Source of the DNA: Heterodera schachtii
Taxonomy: Eukaryota > Nematoda > Chromadorea > Rhabditida > Heteroderidae
Reading direction: 5' to 3'
Assembly: GCA_023374025.1 (NCBI GenBank)
Contig: SIJG01000120.1
Span: forward strand, 1 to 64,000
DNA: 64,000 bases
Part shown: positions 21,830 through 33,821 of the stretch, piece after piece
How positions within the stretch are numbered: position 1 is the first letter of the stretch
Layout of the letters: the number at the start of each line of letters is the position of its first letter
Program-made: the position numbers and the translations under genes
Notes under the pieces: generated by a model
What the model saw: only the letters and a program-made list of their open reading frames with translations
Told to the model about the DNA's origin: nothing
Databases searched by the model: none

Positions 21830-22660
21830 TTAACGGGGGGGGGGGTGTGGGTTCACTAATTAAATGAGACTCACTTAATAAAAGAAAGAGGGGAGGGGGT
21901 TTAAAACCCTTTACCGGCGGGGGGGGGGGGATTTAAAACCTTTTACAGCGGGGGGGGGGGGGGGTCTTAAAAAACATTTAATCGGCGGGGGGGGGTTTAA
22001 AAGCGTTTTTAAACCAACTTTTAGCACTTACAATTGGAGCTGAGACTCCGAATTGTCAAAAAGCAATACGTAAATTTGACGATTAAGTGAAAGGAAAAAA
22101 TAAAATGAAATTTAGGCACTCGGAAATGAGACTCCGATTTTTCTGGACAAATTGGGATTTTAAAAAATGGATTTTTGAGCAAAATGGGAATGGACAAAAA
22201 ATGTGAAAATCGGAAATGAGATTCCGAAAATTTTTGAAAAAAGGGGAACGGACAAAAAATGAAACTCGGAAATGAGATTCCGAGAATTTTGGGACAAACG
22301 GGAAGGGACAAAAATAAACGTAAACTCGGAAATGAGATTCCGAGGACAAAATGAATTTGGACACAAATAAATTTAAAAATCGGAAATAAGAATCCGAGAT
22401 TTTTTGGAAATTGGACAAAAAAAAAAATTGTTACTCGGAAATGAATTCCGAAAGTTTGGACAATATGGATTTGGATAATTAAATTAAAATCGGAAATGAG
22501 ATTCCGATAATATTTGTACAATAAATTTGGGCAAAAGAAATGGTTAACTATTCGGAGATGAGACCCCGAATTTTTCGGTCAAAACCGAATTTAATTGCCC
22601 TTTTTTGGTAGGGGGTGGGATCAGAATTGAAACTGATTAATTCTGGATGAGACCAGAATA
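21830..22660 (-). repeat. 5' leader: G-tract block and array of short hairpins
   Basis: Between primer site and gag lie two unusual blocks. From 21832 to 22000 four runs of 9-14 G alternate with TTTAAAA (plus strand). From 22030 to 22660 about ten imperfect palindromes of the type TCGGAAATGAGATTCCGA recur every 54-90 bp, separated by GGACAAA-rich spacers. Arm changes are often matched on the other side (for example CTCGG...CCGAG and ATCGG...CCGAT), which suggests selection for pairing. The 166-, 111- and 68-aa minus frames are repeat-encoded. Confidence 0.75.
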
Positions 22661-22698
22661 ATCAGACCTCCCCTTTGGAAAAAAAATTGGACCCGCCT

Positions 22699-22716
22699 GT
22701 GCACAATAGGTCGCCA
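22699..22716 (-). other. Probable primer-binding site of the LTR element
   Basis: Two nucleotides after the LTR terminus (…GGACA at 22719) the minus strand reads TGGCGACCTATTGTGCAC. A TGG start right after an LTR is the usual mark of a tRNA primer site. The priming tRNA was not identified. Confidence 0.6.
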
Positions 22717-22718
22717 GT

Positions 22719-23871
22719 TGTCCGGGACACGTCTATAAAATTTTGGTGATTCGGTGGTTGGCCTGCGCGCTGAGACGTGCACCAAGACAGTGCACAAGGG
22801 CTGTCCGCTTTTCGTCAAATGTCCAATGTGTCAAATGTCCGATGGGTCAATTGTCCGAATGTTCAATGCGTCAAATGTCCAATGTGTCAATTGTCCGATG
22901 GTGCAATGCGTCAAATGTCCAATTGCGCGATTTGTTTTTGTCCAATTTGTCGGCGTCAATTTGTCCAATGTTCCCGATTGTCCGGCGCAAAAGTTGTCCG
23001 TGTCAATTGGTTTCAATGATCAAATTGGGGCAATTTCTCTTGGTGAGGGGAAAATGTGTTTTTGAGGAAATGAGTGGAAAAAGCAAATGCCAATAAATTG
23101 GTAAATGGTTTTCCGCCTCTTTTCAAAAAGTTTGTGATTTAGTTTTGCGGCGGAAAATCACTTAAAACCTCCAATCCCTTGCCTTCCGTTGTCCACAAAA
23201 TTCGAAGAATTTTATTGAGCAATTTGATGGAAATGCGAAGAGCAAATAAAAATGTTTTAAAGCATTTTAATTTTGTTTACATTTTAATTGGTGTGGAACA
23301 ATGTGAGAAAGGATGCATGGCTTAAATATGGCGGATGAGACCGCCGCAATTTACAAGAGATGTTCGTCGGAGATAAAGAGATGAGAAAATGCGGGGCAAA
23401 ATGACAAAGTGAAATTAATGAAAAAACAATAAGTGATTATGACAAAATAAATAAATAAGTAAAAATTAAAGATATTAAACATTTTGAAAAATTGTCAAAT
23501 TTGTCCGCCGTTCAGCAATTTCGTCGTTGTCTCCTTTATCTCCACTTGCGCCATCGTTCTTCGTTCTTGTCTTCGCTTGTTCATTGTGCCATCCCGTCCA
23601 ATTGTGCCGCTCTCGTTGACCGCCTTGGGCCCAATTCGTCGCTCGTTTCCTCTCGCCAAATGAGATTGGCCTCGTCCAAATCCATTCGGTGTCGTCCTGT
23701 TTCCATGGCTCGCTCGGTGCCCCTGGTTTTGAAAATGGGAAAATTGGCCCGAAAAGAAAATCGGAATGTTGAGGACATTCCCGAAAATGGCACTTTGGTC
23801 CGAAAATCGGAATGTTTCGGACACTCCCCGAAAAACGGAAATTTGGTCCGAAAATCGGATTGTTTCGGACA
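22719..23871 (-). mobile_element. 5' LTR of the Bel/Pao element (1153 bp)
   Basis: The LTR runs from TGTCC (23871) to GGACA (22719), a 5-bp inverted terminus. Its first 450 bp match the copies at 18897-19404 and 19405-19803, but with two rather than three 48-bp minisatellite units. The 3' third (about 22800-23010) holds a degenerate repeat built on AATGTCC and CAATTGTCC. AATAAA-like signals occur near 23210. The internal region lies to the left, so the element is on the minus strand. Confidence 0.8.
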
Positions 23872-24057
23872 ACGGTTCAGTGGGAAAACTATGAAAATTG
23901 GGACGCAAATTTGAACAGTATCAGATTTGATTTGTGGGATGACATCAATAAATCCATTGGGTGAGCAGAGCAGTAAAGGATAATTGATCCAATTCAAATG
24001 GCACTAAATTTTAGGCCATTGTCGCCACCAGCGGAAGAAGAAAAAGCGGACGAATAA
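23872..24057 (+). pseudogene. A-type F-box-like gene, 3' fragment
   Basis: Immediately after the LTR an open frame reads QWENYENWDANLN, FDLWDDINKSIG up to a GTGAGC donor at 23961, then a short last exon from 24015 (PLSPPAEEEKADE, TAA at 24055-24057). These match exons 4 and 5 of the A-type family. The rest of the gene is missing on the LTR side. Confidence 0.8.
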
Positions 24058-24737
24058 AAGCAATGAAAATTATTAATTATATTTGAGAAATGGTCGACCA
24101 ATTGGGATTTGATTTGTTGCTCTTATTTTATTTTTGTTTTACAAAAGTCACTTATTTTGAATACAACAATTTTCTAAAAAATTTACTTAATTCTTTAACA
24201 AAATTACAATCCCAAAATGTTTCCCCTGTGGCGCAAAACGGCACTACCGGCCCTCCTAAAAAACTAAAAAAATAAAATAGATCTTTGTTTAAAACATGAA
24301 ATTTTCTGCTTTTCCTCTCAAACTATCTGAAATAACATTCAATCTACAACTTCATAATTAAGAATGGTCTAGTTGTTTTTTCTTCAATTTGATTTTATTT
24401 ACGCAACTGACCCTTTAAGCACTGACGCAACTGGCCCGTTTCGGGGGCGGGGTGGAGGAGTGAAACAACTTAACTACTGTATTTCCAAATTCACTAGACA
24501 AAAAAATAAAACAAATTGCCACAATAAAAAAAACAAGAAAATAAATGTGTATATTATAGAACGAAAGAATTAACAAGGCATTTTTAAGAAAAAATAAGCA
24601 CAACAAATTGAGATTGATCTCAAATATAATTAATTCAATCATTCATTTCCGTACACATCAGACTCATTTCTCAAATATAATTAGGCAATTGATTTCCGTA
24701 CACTTAATCAGACGAAATTTTTGTTGCTTTGATCCGC
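24058..24737. other. Intergenic, shared 3' flank of A-type genes
   Basis: No gene. From 24460 on, sequence such as CTGTATTTCCAAATTCACTA and the stretch around 24550-24700 recurs downstream of other A copies (32530, 33610, 30760), showing that 3' flanks were duplicated with the genes. Confidence 0.6.
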
Positions 24738-26126
24738 TTATTCTTTTTCTTCTTCCGCTGGTGGCGACAATGGCCTAAAATTAATTAATTCTTTTTATTT
24801 TTCGACAAATCAAAAATTGTTGTTGCTGCTCACCCAACAGATTTATTGAAACTCCATAGATCAAAATTGATATTGTTCAAATTGGCATTGGCACACGAAT
24901 TTTCGCGGTCTTCCCATTTAATTTCTGGCACCGTCGCCGTCTCCCCAATTGGGCACCGTCGCAACATCCAATTATACAGGCACTTATATCCTAATTCTTT
25001 GCTCAGTTTCAATGTCAGCTTCTCATTGGTCCGTCCATTCACCAATTCAAATTGTTCAGTTGGCATTATTTCCAGACAAAAATAATGTTGAATTGTGTAA
25101 CTGACAGAAGTGGTGGCACGGCGGAATGCCTAAACACAAAAATTGGTAAAATAAAACGAAAATATGGCGGGACACCTCTTTGAAGTTGTCGACCCATTCG
25201 GGATTTGGTGGACCCAAAAAACCATTGCGATACAATCGCTTTGGTTGTCCATTTTTGCTCGGAGTGTGCAACCATTTGGTCAACGCTTGGGCAGCAATTG
25301 CATGGGGCCAGGGCCGATCATCAGCAATTCCACTGGGTAACAGACGACCAGAATCAATTGAATTCAGATGATCAAGATCAGTGAGAATTGTCGGTGAAAT
25401 GCGGCGACGCAAATTGTCCAAATAATCGCCATCCTCAAAGCTCAAGTGGCGAATGTTGGTAGCAAAAATTGGCCAAATTTCACGGACAAAAACATCCCAA
25501 ATTGACTGATCATTATTCTCGGTTTTGTATGGCCACAATGTCAATTTGGTGCCCATTCTGTCCCAAATTGGCTTGTTGGAACGGAGAAATGCGAGCACAG
25601 AGTGGTCAATGTAGCTGAAGAAATATAAAAATGCTTTAATAGATAGGTACATATATCAAAAGGTTCAAAGATTACTCGATATAAAGGTAATGAAAACGAA
25701 TTTTGTTGTGCAACGGACGATTCGGCATCGAAAATTGCACAAAATTGCCATGGGCAAGTACAATCGGAAACTTCACAACATTGTCACCCAACGGTACAGG
25801 CAGCAATTCTTCCACAAAATTGTCATTGTCACTGATCCATACAGATAATATCGGTTTTGATCCATTTTCGTTTGCATTTCGTCCTTTGTCCTTGCGAATT
25901 TCGATTGTTCTCCAAATTGTCAATTCCGTCGTTTTCCATCAAAATGTGCGTCCACCAAAACGTCGAAACGGTCGGAAAGCAATGCCATTTTGAGTCCGAG
26001 TTGAGCATGGTCAAAAGATGGGAGAATGTCCATCCACACGTCACTACAAAGCCACCTGAAACATAAGAAAATTGGGAAAATGAAAAATTTGTAATTTAAA
26101 AAAAAAATTCCTTACCGTCTGTTCAT
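24738..26126 (-). CDS. A-type F-box-like protein A2 (one frameshift)
   Basis: Minus-strand exons 26116-26126 (MNRR), 25676-26055, 25176-25614, 24834-25129 and 24738-24774. Exon 2 starts with the F-box-like segment (SDVWMDILPSF, QLGLKMALLSDRFDVLVD). Exon 3 carries the family core (YIDHSVLAFLRSNKPIWDR, LDNLRRRISPTILTDLDHL, KWLHTPSKNGQPKRLYRN). Exon 4 carries TTSVSYTIQ, EQFELVNGRTNEKLTL and RRCPIGE, and the tail is PLSPPAEEEKE. F-box proteins link substrates to SKP1-cullin ligases; I infer that role. A TATA box lies at 26169-26176. Exon 2 lacks one base in a T run near 25933, which shifts the frame, and its second half is longer than in A3 (extra Asn/Val-rich insert around NDNFVEELLPVPLGD). Either a young pseudogene or an assembly error. 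Confidence 0.75.
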
Positions 26127-27253
26127 TTTTGCGATATGTATTATGAATGAAAAAGTCTTTTTGACCTCTTTATATACCCAAAAAAAAAAAATGACAGGAT
26201 TTAAAAGGGATGAAAAAAGGAAGATTAAAATGGTCTGCTGGCCAAAAATAATGACCATAATAATGCGGTTTACCTCAGTTCGGCCCTCACGATTCGGCCG
26301 GCACGGTTCGGCCCCAGCGTGTTTTTCCAATATAACGTTCTATAACTTTTTTCTTTGTAATCCAAATCCAACATTGTTGGTATAATTCGAAAGCTTATCA
26401 AATTTAGAAGCTTTTTCTAAGCTATTGCTTAGCGATTAGACAATTACCAAAAAAGTTATACATGAAAATTGCGAAAAAGTCGAAATTTTTGAAGTTTTTT
26501 CTTAATAAATTTTTTCCAGGCTTAAAATTTTTTTGTTTTTTTAGCAGACTAATGGGGAATGGCGTTCTGCTAATTGATTGTTCATGGTTAATTTGTGCCT
26601 CTCAAATGGTTGTGTGAAATCAGGATTCAGAGAAGACCAGAATTAATAGAAACATAAAAGATTCAGTAATAAATCTCGGAATAACTTTTTTATTCGTACA
26701 ATTAATCCGTGGAATTTCTTACCCAAAACAGCTATGGAAATCGGAACTTTAGCTAAATTTAAAAATTTTGTGAAAGAATTTTATTTAGAAAATAAGTCCT
26801 GAGTGTAATTCATCCCTTTTTTATTTTATTTTATGTATTATTTACTGTATTGACCATATGTATCATATTTTTCTAATTGTATTCATTACTTTGTTTTCCG
26901 CTATAAGTGCAACTTGTTGCTTGTGGTTTGCTCAAATAAATTAAATTGTCCAAAATGAAAAAAAAAATTTTTGTCATTTAAAAACAGGCTCAATTAAAAA
27001 TTTGAAAAATTTCGCGCCAGTAAATTTGACATTGTTCCGATTTTTTCTTTCGAAGAGATAATGCTAGATTATCACAATTATTTATTTACATACACATAAA
27101 ATACAATGGAAATGGACGAATTTGTGGCGAAAAATCAAACATCAAATACATACGAACAATTAGGCAATATTGAAATAGCACAGTGCCAACATCATTTTGA
27201 TCACATAATCGCATCAATTAAAAATTATATAATTCATTTATTTCTGCTGTTGA
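26127..27253. other. Intergenic between A2 and B1
   Basis: Apart from the A2 promoter, no gene. Near 26330-26460 a weak foldback has ATAACTTTTTT and AAAAAAGTTAT ends, related in wording to the unit at 41268-41516. Confidence 0.4.
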
Positions 27254-28769
27254 TCAGTAATCACTCGGCCCGGGAGAAGCGGCGTCGAGAAGACTGAAAA
27301 AATGATGATTCATTCTATTGCACTTGAAGACCATCCATTCAACAATTTTAAAAAATTGTTCACCCCTCGTCAAATCCGCCGTCTCTGATCAAAAAACGAA
27401 TATGATTCATTGGATCAGCATTCAATAATTCATCCATCACATCTTCCCATTTTCGCTCATCCCATCCAATTGGACAACGCGTGAGACAAAATCCATTTGT
27501 GTCATATTGTTGAAGTGTCAATTTTTCCCCAGTCACTTCATTGATCAGATCAAATGGCACAACGGAGTCAATTAAAGTGGACGAAAATCGCATGAAAATG
27601 CGGAAAGTAATTGGCGAAGAAGCATCGGGAAATGCCTAAAAAATGCAACAAAAAAACCAATTAAAAAGGGGGGAATGATCCACCATTTTCAACTGCTCAA
27701 TCGTTGAAGACCATTGATCCGCCGGCGAATTAACAGAGAATTTGAGCCACTTGGGCATACCATCCGGATTTGGCGTCAACAACCATTTGGTCAGAGCTTG
27801 GCCATCCGACGCATTGGCACTTTCATCGGGCGGAAAAGCGGGGAGAATGGCGTCATTGAAAGATACAGCGCGAACGGATGGACAATCGCTGAGCAATGAC
27901 GGGGCCAATTGACGCAAACGCCGAAAAGTGACAGTGTTCAAAACGTTCAGACGAATGACGGAGTCGTAAAGAATTGGCCAAATGTTGAGCAAAACAAATT
28001 TCAAAACTCGAACATTTTCAGTGACAATGATCAATTCGATGGCACAAATGGCGAAAATACGGCGAAAACGGCGGAGAAATGCGATGACATTTTGATCGAT
28101 GTATCTGGAAATGTATGGTCATAAATCAAATTCAAATCGATCAGTTTTTTACAAGATCTGAATGCGTTTGAATCCGATGATTTTGTTGGGCAACGGATTT
28201 TGCGGAATTGGCAATGGATTTCCATCGGAATTGACAATTTGCATTTGTTTGTTCCCATTTTTTTCAATTTTGTGGCGAATTCGTATATCGCCCAATTTAC
28301 ATTTGCGCGTCTTGAAATGTTCGTCGACGATGAAGTCAAAGCGGCGGTTGACAAGTGCAATTCCAAGGCCAAGTTGAGAAGGCGCAAGAAAATCGAACAC
28401 CAAAAGCCAACAATCGCCACAGATAAAGCTGAAAAAATGAAGAATTTTTAAAAAATTTTGTTGAATTTTTTACATTTCTTTTTTGTGAGGGCGTCGTCTT
28501 TTTTGACATGGTCCAAAAAGAACCAAAGAATGCTGCCACAGCCAACCAACAGAAAAGTCACGGCACACAAACTGAAAAATGAATTGGGGAATGAATGAAT
28601 TAAATGGAGGGAAAAGCAATGAAAGTGAGGGATCAAAAAAATGAAATTTTAGCAATTTGATGAAGCTATAAACCTTCAAAATTGGTTTTGAAATCCCAAT
28701 TCTGGTCAAAAATTGAGCAAAAAAATGCGAAACGTCAGAAAAAATAAATGTACCGAATTGCTGAAGACA
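27254..28769 (-). CDS. B-type membrane-anchored F-box-like protein B1 (one frameshift)
   Basis: Exons (minus) 28753-28769 (MSSAI), 28474-28571, 28153-28428, 27684-28104, 27364-27635 and 27254-27293. Exon 2 encodes one hydrophobic helix (CAVTFLLVGCGSILWFFLDH). It is one base short before GACGACGCC, so the basic stretch after the helix is lost in frame and later exons are shifted. Exon 3 has the F-box-like core (VFDFLAPSQLGLGIALVNRR), exon 4 LNIWPILYDSVIRLNVLNT and LRQLAPSLLSDCPS, exon 5 FDLINEVTGEKLTLQ and CPIGWDERKW, exon 6 LLDAASPGPSDY. A TATA box (28846-28853) lies 77 nt before the ATG. Predicted type II or signal-anchored protein. Confidence 0.75.
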
Positions 28770-30032
28770 TTTTTTGCAGCAACAAATGACCCAGAAAATG
28801 AGGATAATGAATGAGAGAATGAGACGGAGGAGGAAACAAGGGCATTTTTATACGCAAATATTAGCGTACATTTGAGTACCGATGAGTAAAACCCATATAA
28901 AAGGCATAGAAAATTGACAATTAATGTCATTAAAACAGAATTGACGGATATACTTTAGTCAAGGCCCCGGAAAATAATGGCACAAATAATATACCAATCG
29001 ATTCGTCTCGATGAGCTATGCACGGAAAAATAGGTCTCCAGTTGCGGAAATGCCAAAAAACCGGTTTTTGAACCGGTTTAAAACTCGAAAAATTGAGTGA
29101 AAAGGGGGGCCCCTGACCCTTTAAAACGGTCAAATTCGGACAAATTTAATATCATTTGAAAGCTCTTGATGAGCTAAGTCTAAAAAACATCAATGTACAA
29201 AAATATCCACCGCCCCCTCCCCACATCCCCTAAACCAATGTGTGGCGATGTAATGGTCTATGATGACATTCATTATTAATCAATTATTGGTCATTAAACA
29301 CGAACATTTGGATGGAAGAAGGTGTCGAAGGGGGGGGGGGGTAAATTAACCGGGGAGGGGGGTAATTAGTAAGCAATTTACAATGTACCAGGGATGTGTG
29401 GGTATGTCGATTATCGAAATTTTTTTGGCTATCGAAATTCCGAATGCCGAAATTTTTTGGGCCGTAGGAATGCCGATTCCCAATCACCACACCATCCATC
29501 GCTGTTGGTTGTTCCCTTCCCTTTCATTTTATCTGTGCCGCCCGCGGCGTTCACTAACTAATCAGCAACCAACCCATTTCTCTGTTTTACTCACTATTTC
29601 TTTCATATTTTTCATGGAAAATCTTTTATCTTTTCCTAATCTGTGCGATTGATTAATTTTTAAAAAACGGACGCCCTCCCCTCGTCCCGCTGACGCCGTT
29701 TATCGGTGGTATAATTAAAAGCGATTGATTGAAAAAATTGTGATTTAAATATGAAAAAAGTGCTGCTATGAACGGAGGCGAACACTCTGATCGGGTTTTT
29801 TCCGGATTTGGTAATACTCACCGATCGATGCCACAATTCAAATGCACGAAATCTTGCCTTTGATTTGAATATTGCTCGCTTAGCTTGGATTGTACTTGAA
29901 TGGTAAGCACGTGCTTGAAATCGATCCTCATGCGAGAACATTTAAAATTACCCTGGTGAAAACAAAACCAAATGTTTAAAAAAATGCCAATACAGTCAAG
30001 GCAAAATTGCATTGAAATACTCAAAAAATTTC
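28770..30032. other. Intergenic, low-information stretch
   Basis: No gene supported. An 11-G run sits near 29330 and short degenerate repeats of TATCGAAATT and CCGAA occur around 29400-29480. Confidence 0.5.
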
Positions 30033-30434
30033 GGCTCTAGTGCACTTTATGAGTCCAATCGACTTTTATGAGTCCAATCAATGGTTTTTATGCAATAACT
30101 TTGTTCATGCTCGAACAAACCCTATCTTTTTGGTATCATTCGAAAGTACAAAGTCTAAATAATGTAATAATACGAGAAAACAAGAAAATTCTAACATTTC
30201 AAGAAAGTTACAAACGAAAATAATCAACAATTACTTAATTAATCAGATCTTTTTTCGTAATTGCCTAAACGTGGAGATTTTATATATTTTAGCTTCGTTA
30301 GACTTTGTACTTTCGAATGATACCAAAAAGATAGGGTTTGTTCGAACATGAACAAACTTATTGTATAAAAACCGAGTATTTTCAATTGATTGGACTCATA
30401 AAAGTCGATTGGACTCATAAAGTGCACTAGAGCC
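30033..30434. mobile_element. Foldback/MITE element, TSD AAAATTTC
   Basis: GGCTCTAGTGCACTTTATG at the left end is inverted at the right end. Arms of about 130 bp include GAACAAACCCTATCTTTTTG and TCATTCGAAAGTACAAAGTC. Exact AAAATTTC octamers flank it (30025-30032, 30435-30442). A related older copy around 46760-47520 has been split by another element. Confidence 0.85.
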
Positions 30435-30842
30435 AAAATTTCCCCGGCGGCGCCTATCGGCACCGCCGGACCCCCATTTTACTATATTTTTGGAAAATGT
30501 GGACCAAAATGTCAAAAAATATTAATTTTTTTTAGCGAAAAACGGCGAAAAAATTTTTAAAATACACCCCATAATTTGGGATTTCAAAAAACAAAAACAC
30601 ACCCCCTAAAAATCGAATTTTTGACTTAAGCCCCCCCCCCCCCGAAGCCAAGGGTCTGGCTACGCCTTTGAATACAGTCATGGTCGTACAGTAATATTAA
30701 ATGGGCTTTCAAATATAAAATGGTTTATATAATTGAAAGGAAATAATTAACAAAGGAATTTCAGAGAGAAAAACAAGCACAACAAATTGAGATCGATCAT
30801 TTCTCAAATACAATTAATTTAATTATTCATCCGTACACTTAA

Positions 30843-32144
30843 TCAGACGACATTTTCGTTGCTTTTATCCGCTTCTTTTCTTCTTTTTTTTTCTTCCGCT
30901 GGTGGCGACAATGGCCTAAAATTAATTAATTGTTTTTACTTTCAACAAAAATCAAAAATTGCTGTTTTGCTGCTCACCCAATGGATTTATCGAAATTCCA
31001 CAGATCAAAACTGATACTGTTCAAATTGGCATTGGCAAACGAATTTTCGCGGTCTTCCCAATTAAGTGCCGCCTTCGCCGTCTCCCCAATTGGGCACCGT
31101 TTCAACAGCCAATTATACACTAATTCGATATTCTGTTTCAGTGTCACCTTCTCATTCGTTACTTCGTTCACCAATTCAAATTGTTCAATTTGCATTGTTG
31201 TCGCGTAAAAATAAAGTTGAATTGTGTAACTGACAGAAGTGGTGGCACGGCGAAATTTCTAAACACAAAATTGGTAAAAACAAAAACAATTTGACGAAAA
31301 TTCTGGCGAGACGACCTCCTTGAAGTTGTTGATCCATTCGAGATTTGGTGGACCCACATAAAGATTACGATGCAATCGCTTCGGTTGTCCATTTTTGCTC
31401 GGTGTATGCAACCATTTGGACAAAACTTGGCCAGCAGTTGCATTTGGCCCATCGTCAGCGATCACGTCGGGTAATAGACGACCGGAATTGATTGAATTCA
31501 ATTGATCAAGATCAGTGAGAATTGTTGGCGAAGTGCGGCGACGCAAATTGTCCAAATCATCGCCACTGGTAAAGCCCAACTGGCGAATATTAGAAGCAAA
31601 AGTTGGCCAAATTTCAGGGACAAAAGCATTCCAAATCGGCTGGACATTTCTTTCGTATGAATACACTTCCAACGCCAAATTGGTGCCATTTCTGTCCCAA
31701 ATTGGCTTGTTTGAACGGAGAAATGTGAGCACAGAATGGTCAATGTAGCTGAAAAGGGGAAAAATTGAAGAAGATTAATTGGTTTCTGTATAGTTTTTGA
31801 AATTACTCAATCCGAAGGTCCTTAAAGCGGATTTTGTTGGGCCACGGATGGTCGGGAAATGGAAATGCCACAAAATAGCCATCGATCTCCACAAACACTT
31901 TCGCTTTTGGTCCTTTGTCCTTGTCAATTCTGATACGTCTCCAAATTGTCAATTCCGTTTTTCCATCAAAATGTTTGTCCACCAAAACATCGAAACGGTT
32001 GGAAAGCAATGCCATTTTGAGTCCGAGTTCGGTATGGTCAAATGATGGCAGAATGTCCATCCAAACGTCGCTACAAATCCAGCTGAAATTCGTAAAAAAA
32101 ATAGCATGGGTAAATGAAAATGAAATTCCTTACCGTCGATTCAT
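30843..32144 (-). CDS. A-type F-box-like protein A3, intact (357 aa)
   Basis: Exons 32134-32144, 31807-32082, 31316-31748, 30978-31258 and 30843-30915 add to 1074 nt in frame from ATG to TGA, with GT-AG borders throughout. Order of parts: MNRRWICSDVWMDILPSFDH, ELGLKMALLSNRFDVLVD (F-box-like, residues 5-45), a beta-rich stretch (TELTIWRRIRIDKD, FPFPDHPWPNKIRF), the core (WNAFVPEIWPTFASNIRQL, LRRRTSPTILTDLDQL, KWLHTPSKNGQPKRL), then QFELVNEVTNEKVTL, LLKRCPIGETA and a charged tail (EEKKRRKEADKSNENVV). TATATAA at 32183-32189 lies 40 nt upstream of the ATG, as in A2 and A5. This is the reference copy for type A. Role as an SKP1-cullin adaptor is inferred from the F-box-like segment only. Confidence 0.85.
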
Positions 32145-33024
32145 TTTTGCGGTATTATGAATGAAAAAGTCTGTTTGACGTCTTATATACCCATAAAAAA
32201 ATAGAATTTTGTAATTTTCGACACTTTAAAAGCGCACAAATTCACACAACCACGGCACAATATTATTTAATGGACTCAACTGCTGGACCAATAAGCATTT
32301 CGGCCATTTTTGTTGGTAAAAACATAAAAATTGACCAATTTGAAAGGGATGGAGGAGCTTAAAAAGGTCTGCTGGCCAAGAATTATGGCCGTACACATTA
32401 AATAATGGGGAAATGTCGTTCTGCTGATACTCTTAAATCTCAGATTTGGCTACCCTGCTTATTACCCTAGTGAATTTTAATTTTGAATTTTTTTAAGTTG
32501 GGGGGGGGAGGACTGAAAAACCTTAATTGCTGTATTTCCAAATTCATTAAACAATCGTTTCATTGATAATTAATGCAGTGTTCGCCGTTAACACTTTGTT
32601 TTGGAATTCAAATCATTTTATTTTGTGTACTTTGATCTCACTAATTTCGCATTTACTCCCGTCTCTATCTTGACCCAGCCATTTCTTATGTAATTTTCCT
32701 AAATATTGTATAGCCTTCTTTTCCTTCTCTTTGATCCTTAACATATGCCGACTGATAAGATTATTTTTGTCTTCTCTCCCATCCCCTCACTGTGCCTATA
32801 AAAGCTCTGTTAACTTCCCCACTTGGACTGACTGACTGACGGACTGAAGAGAGACTCGAGATAGGATGACTCTCGGACTAAATGACTCGGATCTCGGACC
32901 CCTTTCTCACTCATCCATTTCTGACTGTTAATTCCCGACTTAACCATTTAAATAAATATTAAATATATTTGACACAATTCTGGAAAAGAACCGGAGGCTG
33001 GTTGGGAGTCCAAACCGGAGTGAT
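32145..33024. promoter_or_regulatory. A3 promoter, then intergenic DNA
   Basis: TATATAA (minus, 32183-32189) with a conserved flank (GTATATAARRNGTC) is shared with A2, A5 and the fragment at 35.1 kb. Beyond it no gene is visible to 33024; repeats of ACTGACTGAC occur near 32826 and an 8-G run near 32500. Confidence 0.5.
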
Positions 33025-33435
33025 TCAAACCCGGAAAACTCCCCAACCATTTGGTGCACACATTTGACATTTGTCACGGATTGTGCAATTAATAAATTCA
33101 ATAAAAGCCGCTCCGAGGGCATGCACGGGGAGTTTAGGCAGGCCGCGCCCTAGCCCTTCGAGTTTTATAATTATGAGGTGTGAACCGTCGCGGTTGTTAG
33201 TGCAGTAGCAGCTCACGAAAGGTGGGTGGCTGGATGTTCGTGCAGCAGCAGCTACCGGAACATTTGTGGCGCCCGAGCCGCAGTTGGAACCCGAGGGCTT
33301 GGCGAACAAAGGCTTCGCTAAGGCGCATGCGTGGCATTCGGGAACACAGGATCTGTTGCCTGTGCAGTAGCAGCTACCGATAAATGCGTGGCACCCATTC
33401 AATAGTCGGAACCCGTGGGCTTTGCGAATGGGCAT
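33025..33435 (-). CDS. Possible cysteine-rich protein, repeat-encoded
   Basis: A 136-codon minus frame contains two related blocks (GSCYCTGNRSCVPECHACAL and VSCYCTNNRDGS). The DNA has matching repeats (GCAGCAGCAGCTACCGG, GTAGCAGCTACCG), so the protein may be only a by-product of repeat DNA. No signal peptide at the first ATG; the frame stays open upstream. GC content is higher than in flanking DNA. I am not convinced that it is a gene. Confidence 0.25.
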   Translation of the reverse strand: MPIRKAHGFRLLNGCHAFIGSCYCTGNRSCVPECHACALAKPLFAKPSGSNCGSGATNVPVAAAARTSSHPPFVSCYCTNNRDGSHLIIIKLEGLGRGLPKLPVHALGAAFIEFINCTIRDKCQMCAPNGWGVFRV

Positions 33436-33821
33436 ACGTGTGCCGGTAAATGCGTATCGACTCTCATGCGATAAAATTTAAAATTTGCTATTTTCAAGAA
33501 TAACTACATACCTATTTCAAGATTTTTCGCCACTAAATATCGCAACCCTATTTATTTACTACCCTAGTGAATTTTTAATTTTTTCTAAGCGGGGGGGGGG
33601 GGGCAACACCCTTAACTACTTATTGGATTTCCAAATTTTCTAGATAATCGTTTCATTGATAATTAATAAATTTTGCTCAACAAAAAAGCCAATAAAATAA
33701 CAATATATTATAGAACGAAAAATCAAACAAAAGCATTTCTGAGAGAAACTAAGCACAACAAAATGAGATGGATTATTTCATCAAATATAATTAAATAATT
33801 CATTCATTTCCGTACACTTAA

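Noticed and set aside
22021..22521. 166-aa minus-strand frame rich in Phe, Ser and Pro
   Set aside because: It translates the hairpin array; two other frames are equally open and the repeats dominate the sequence.
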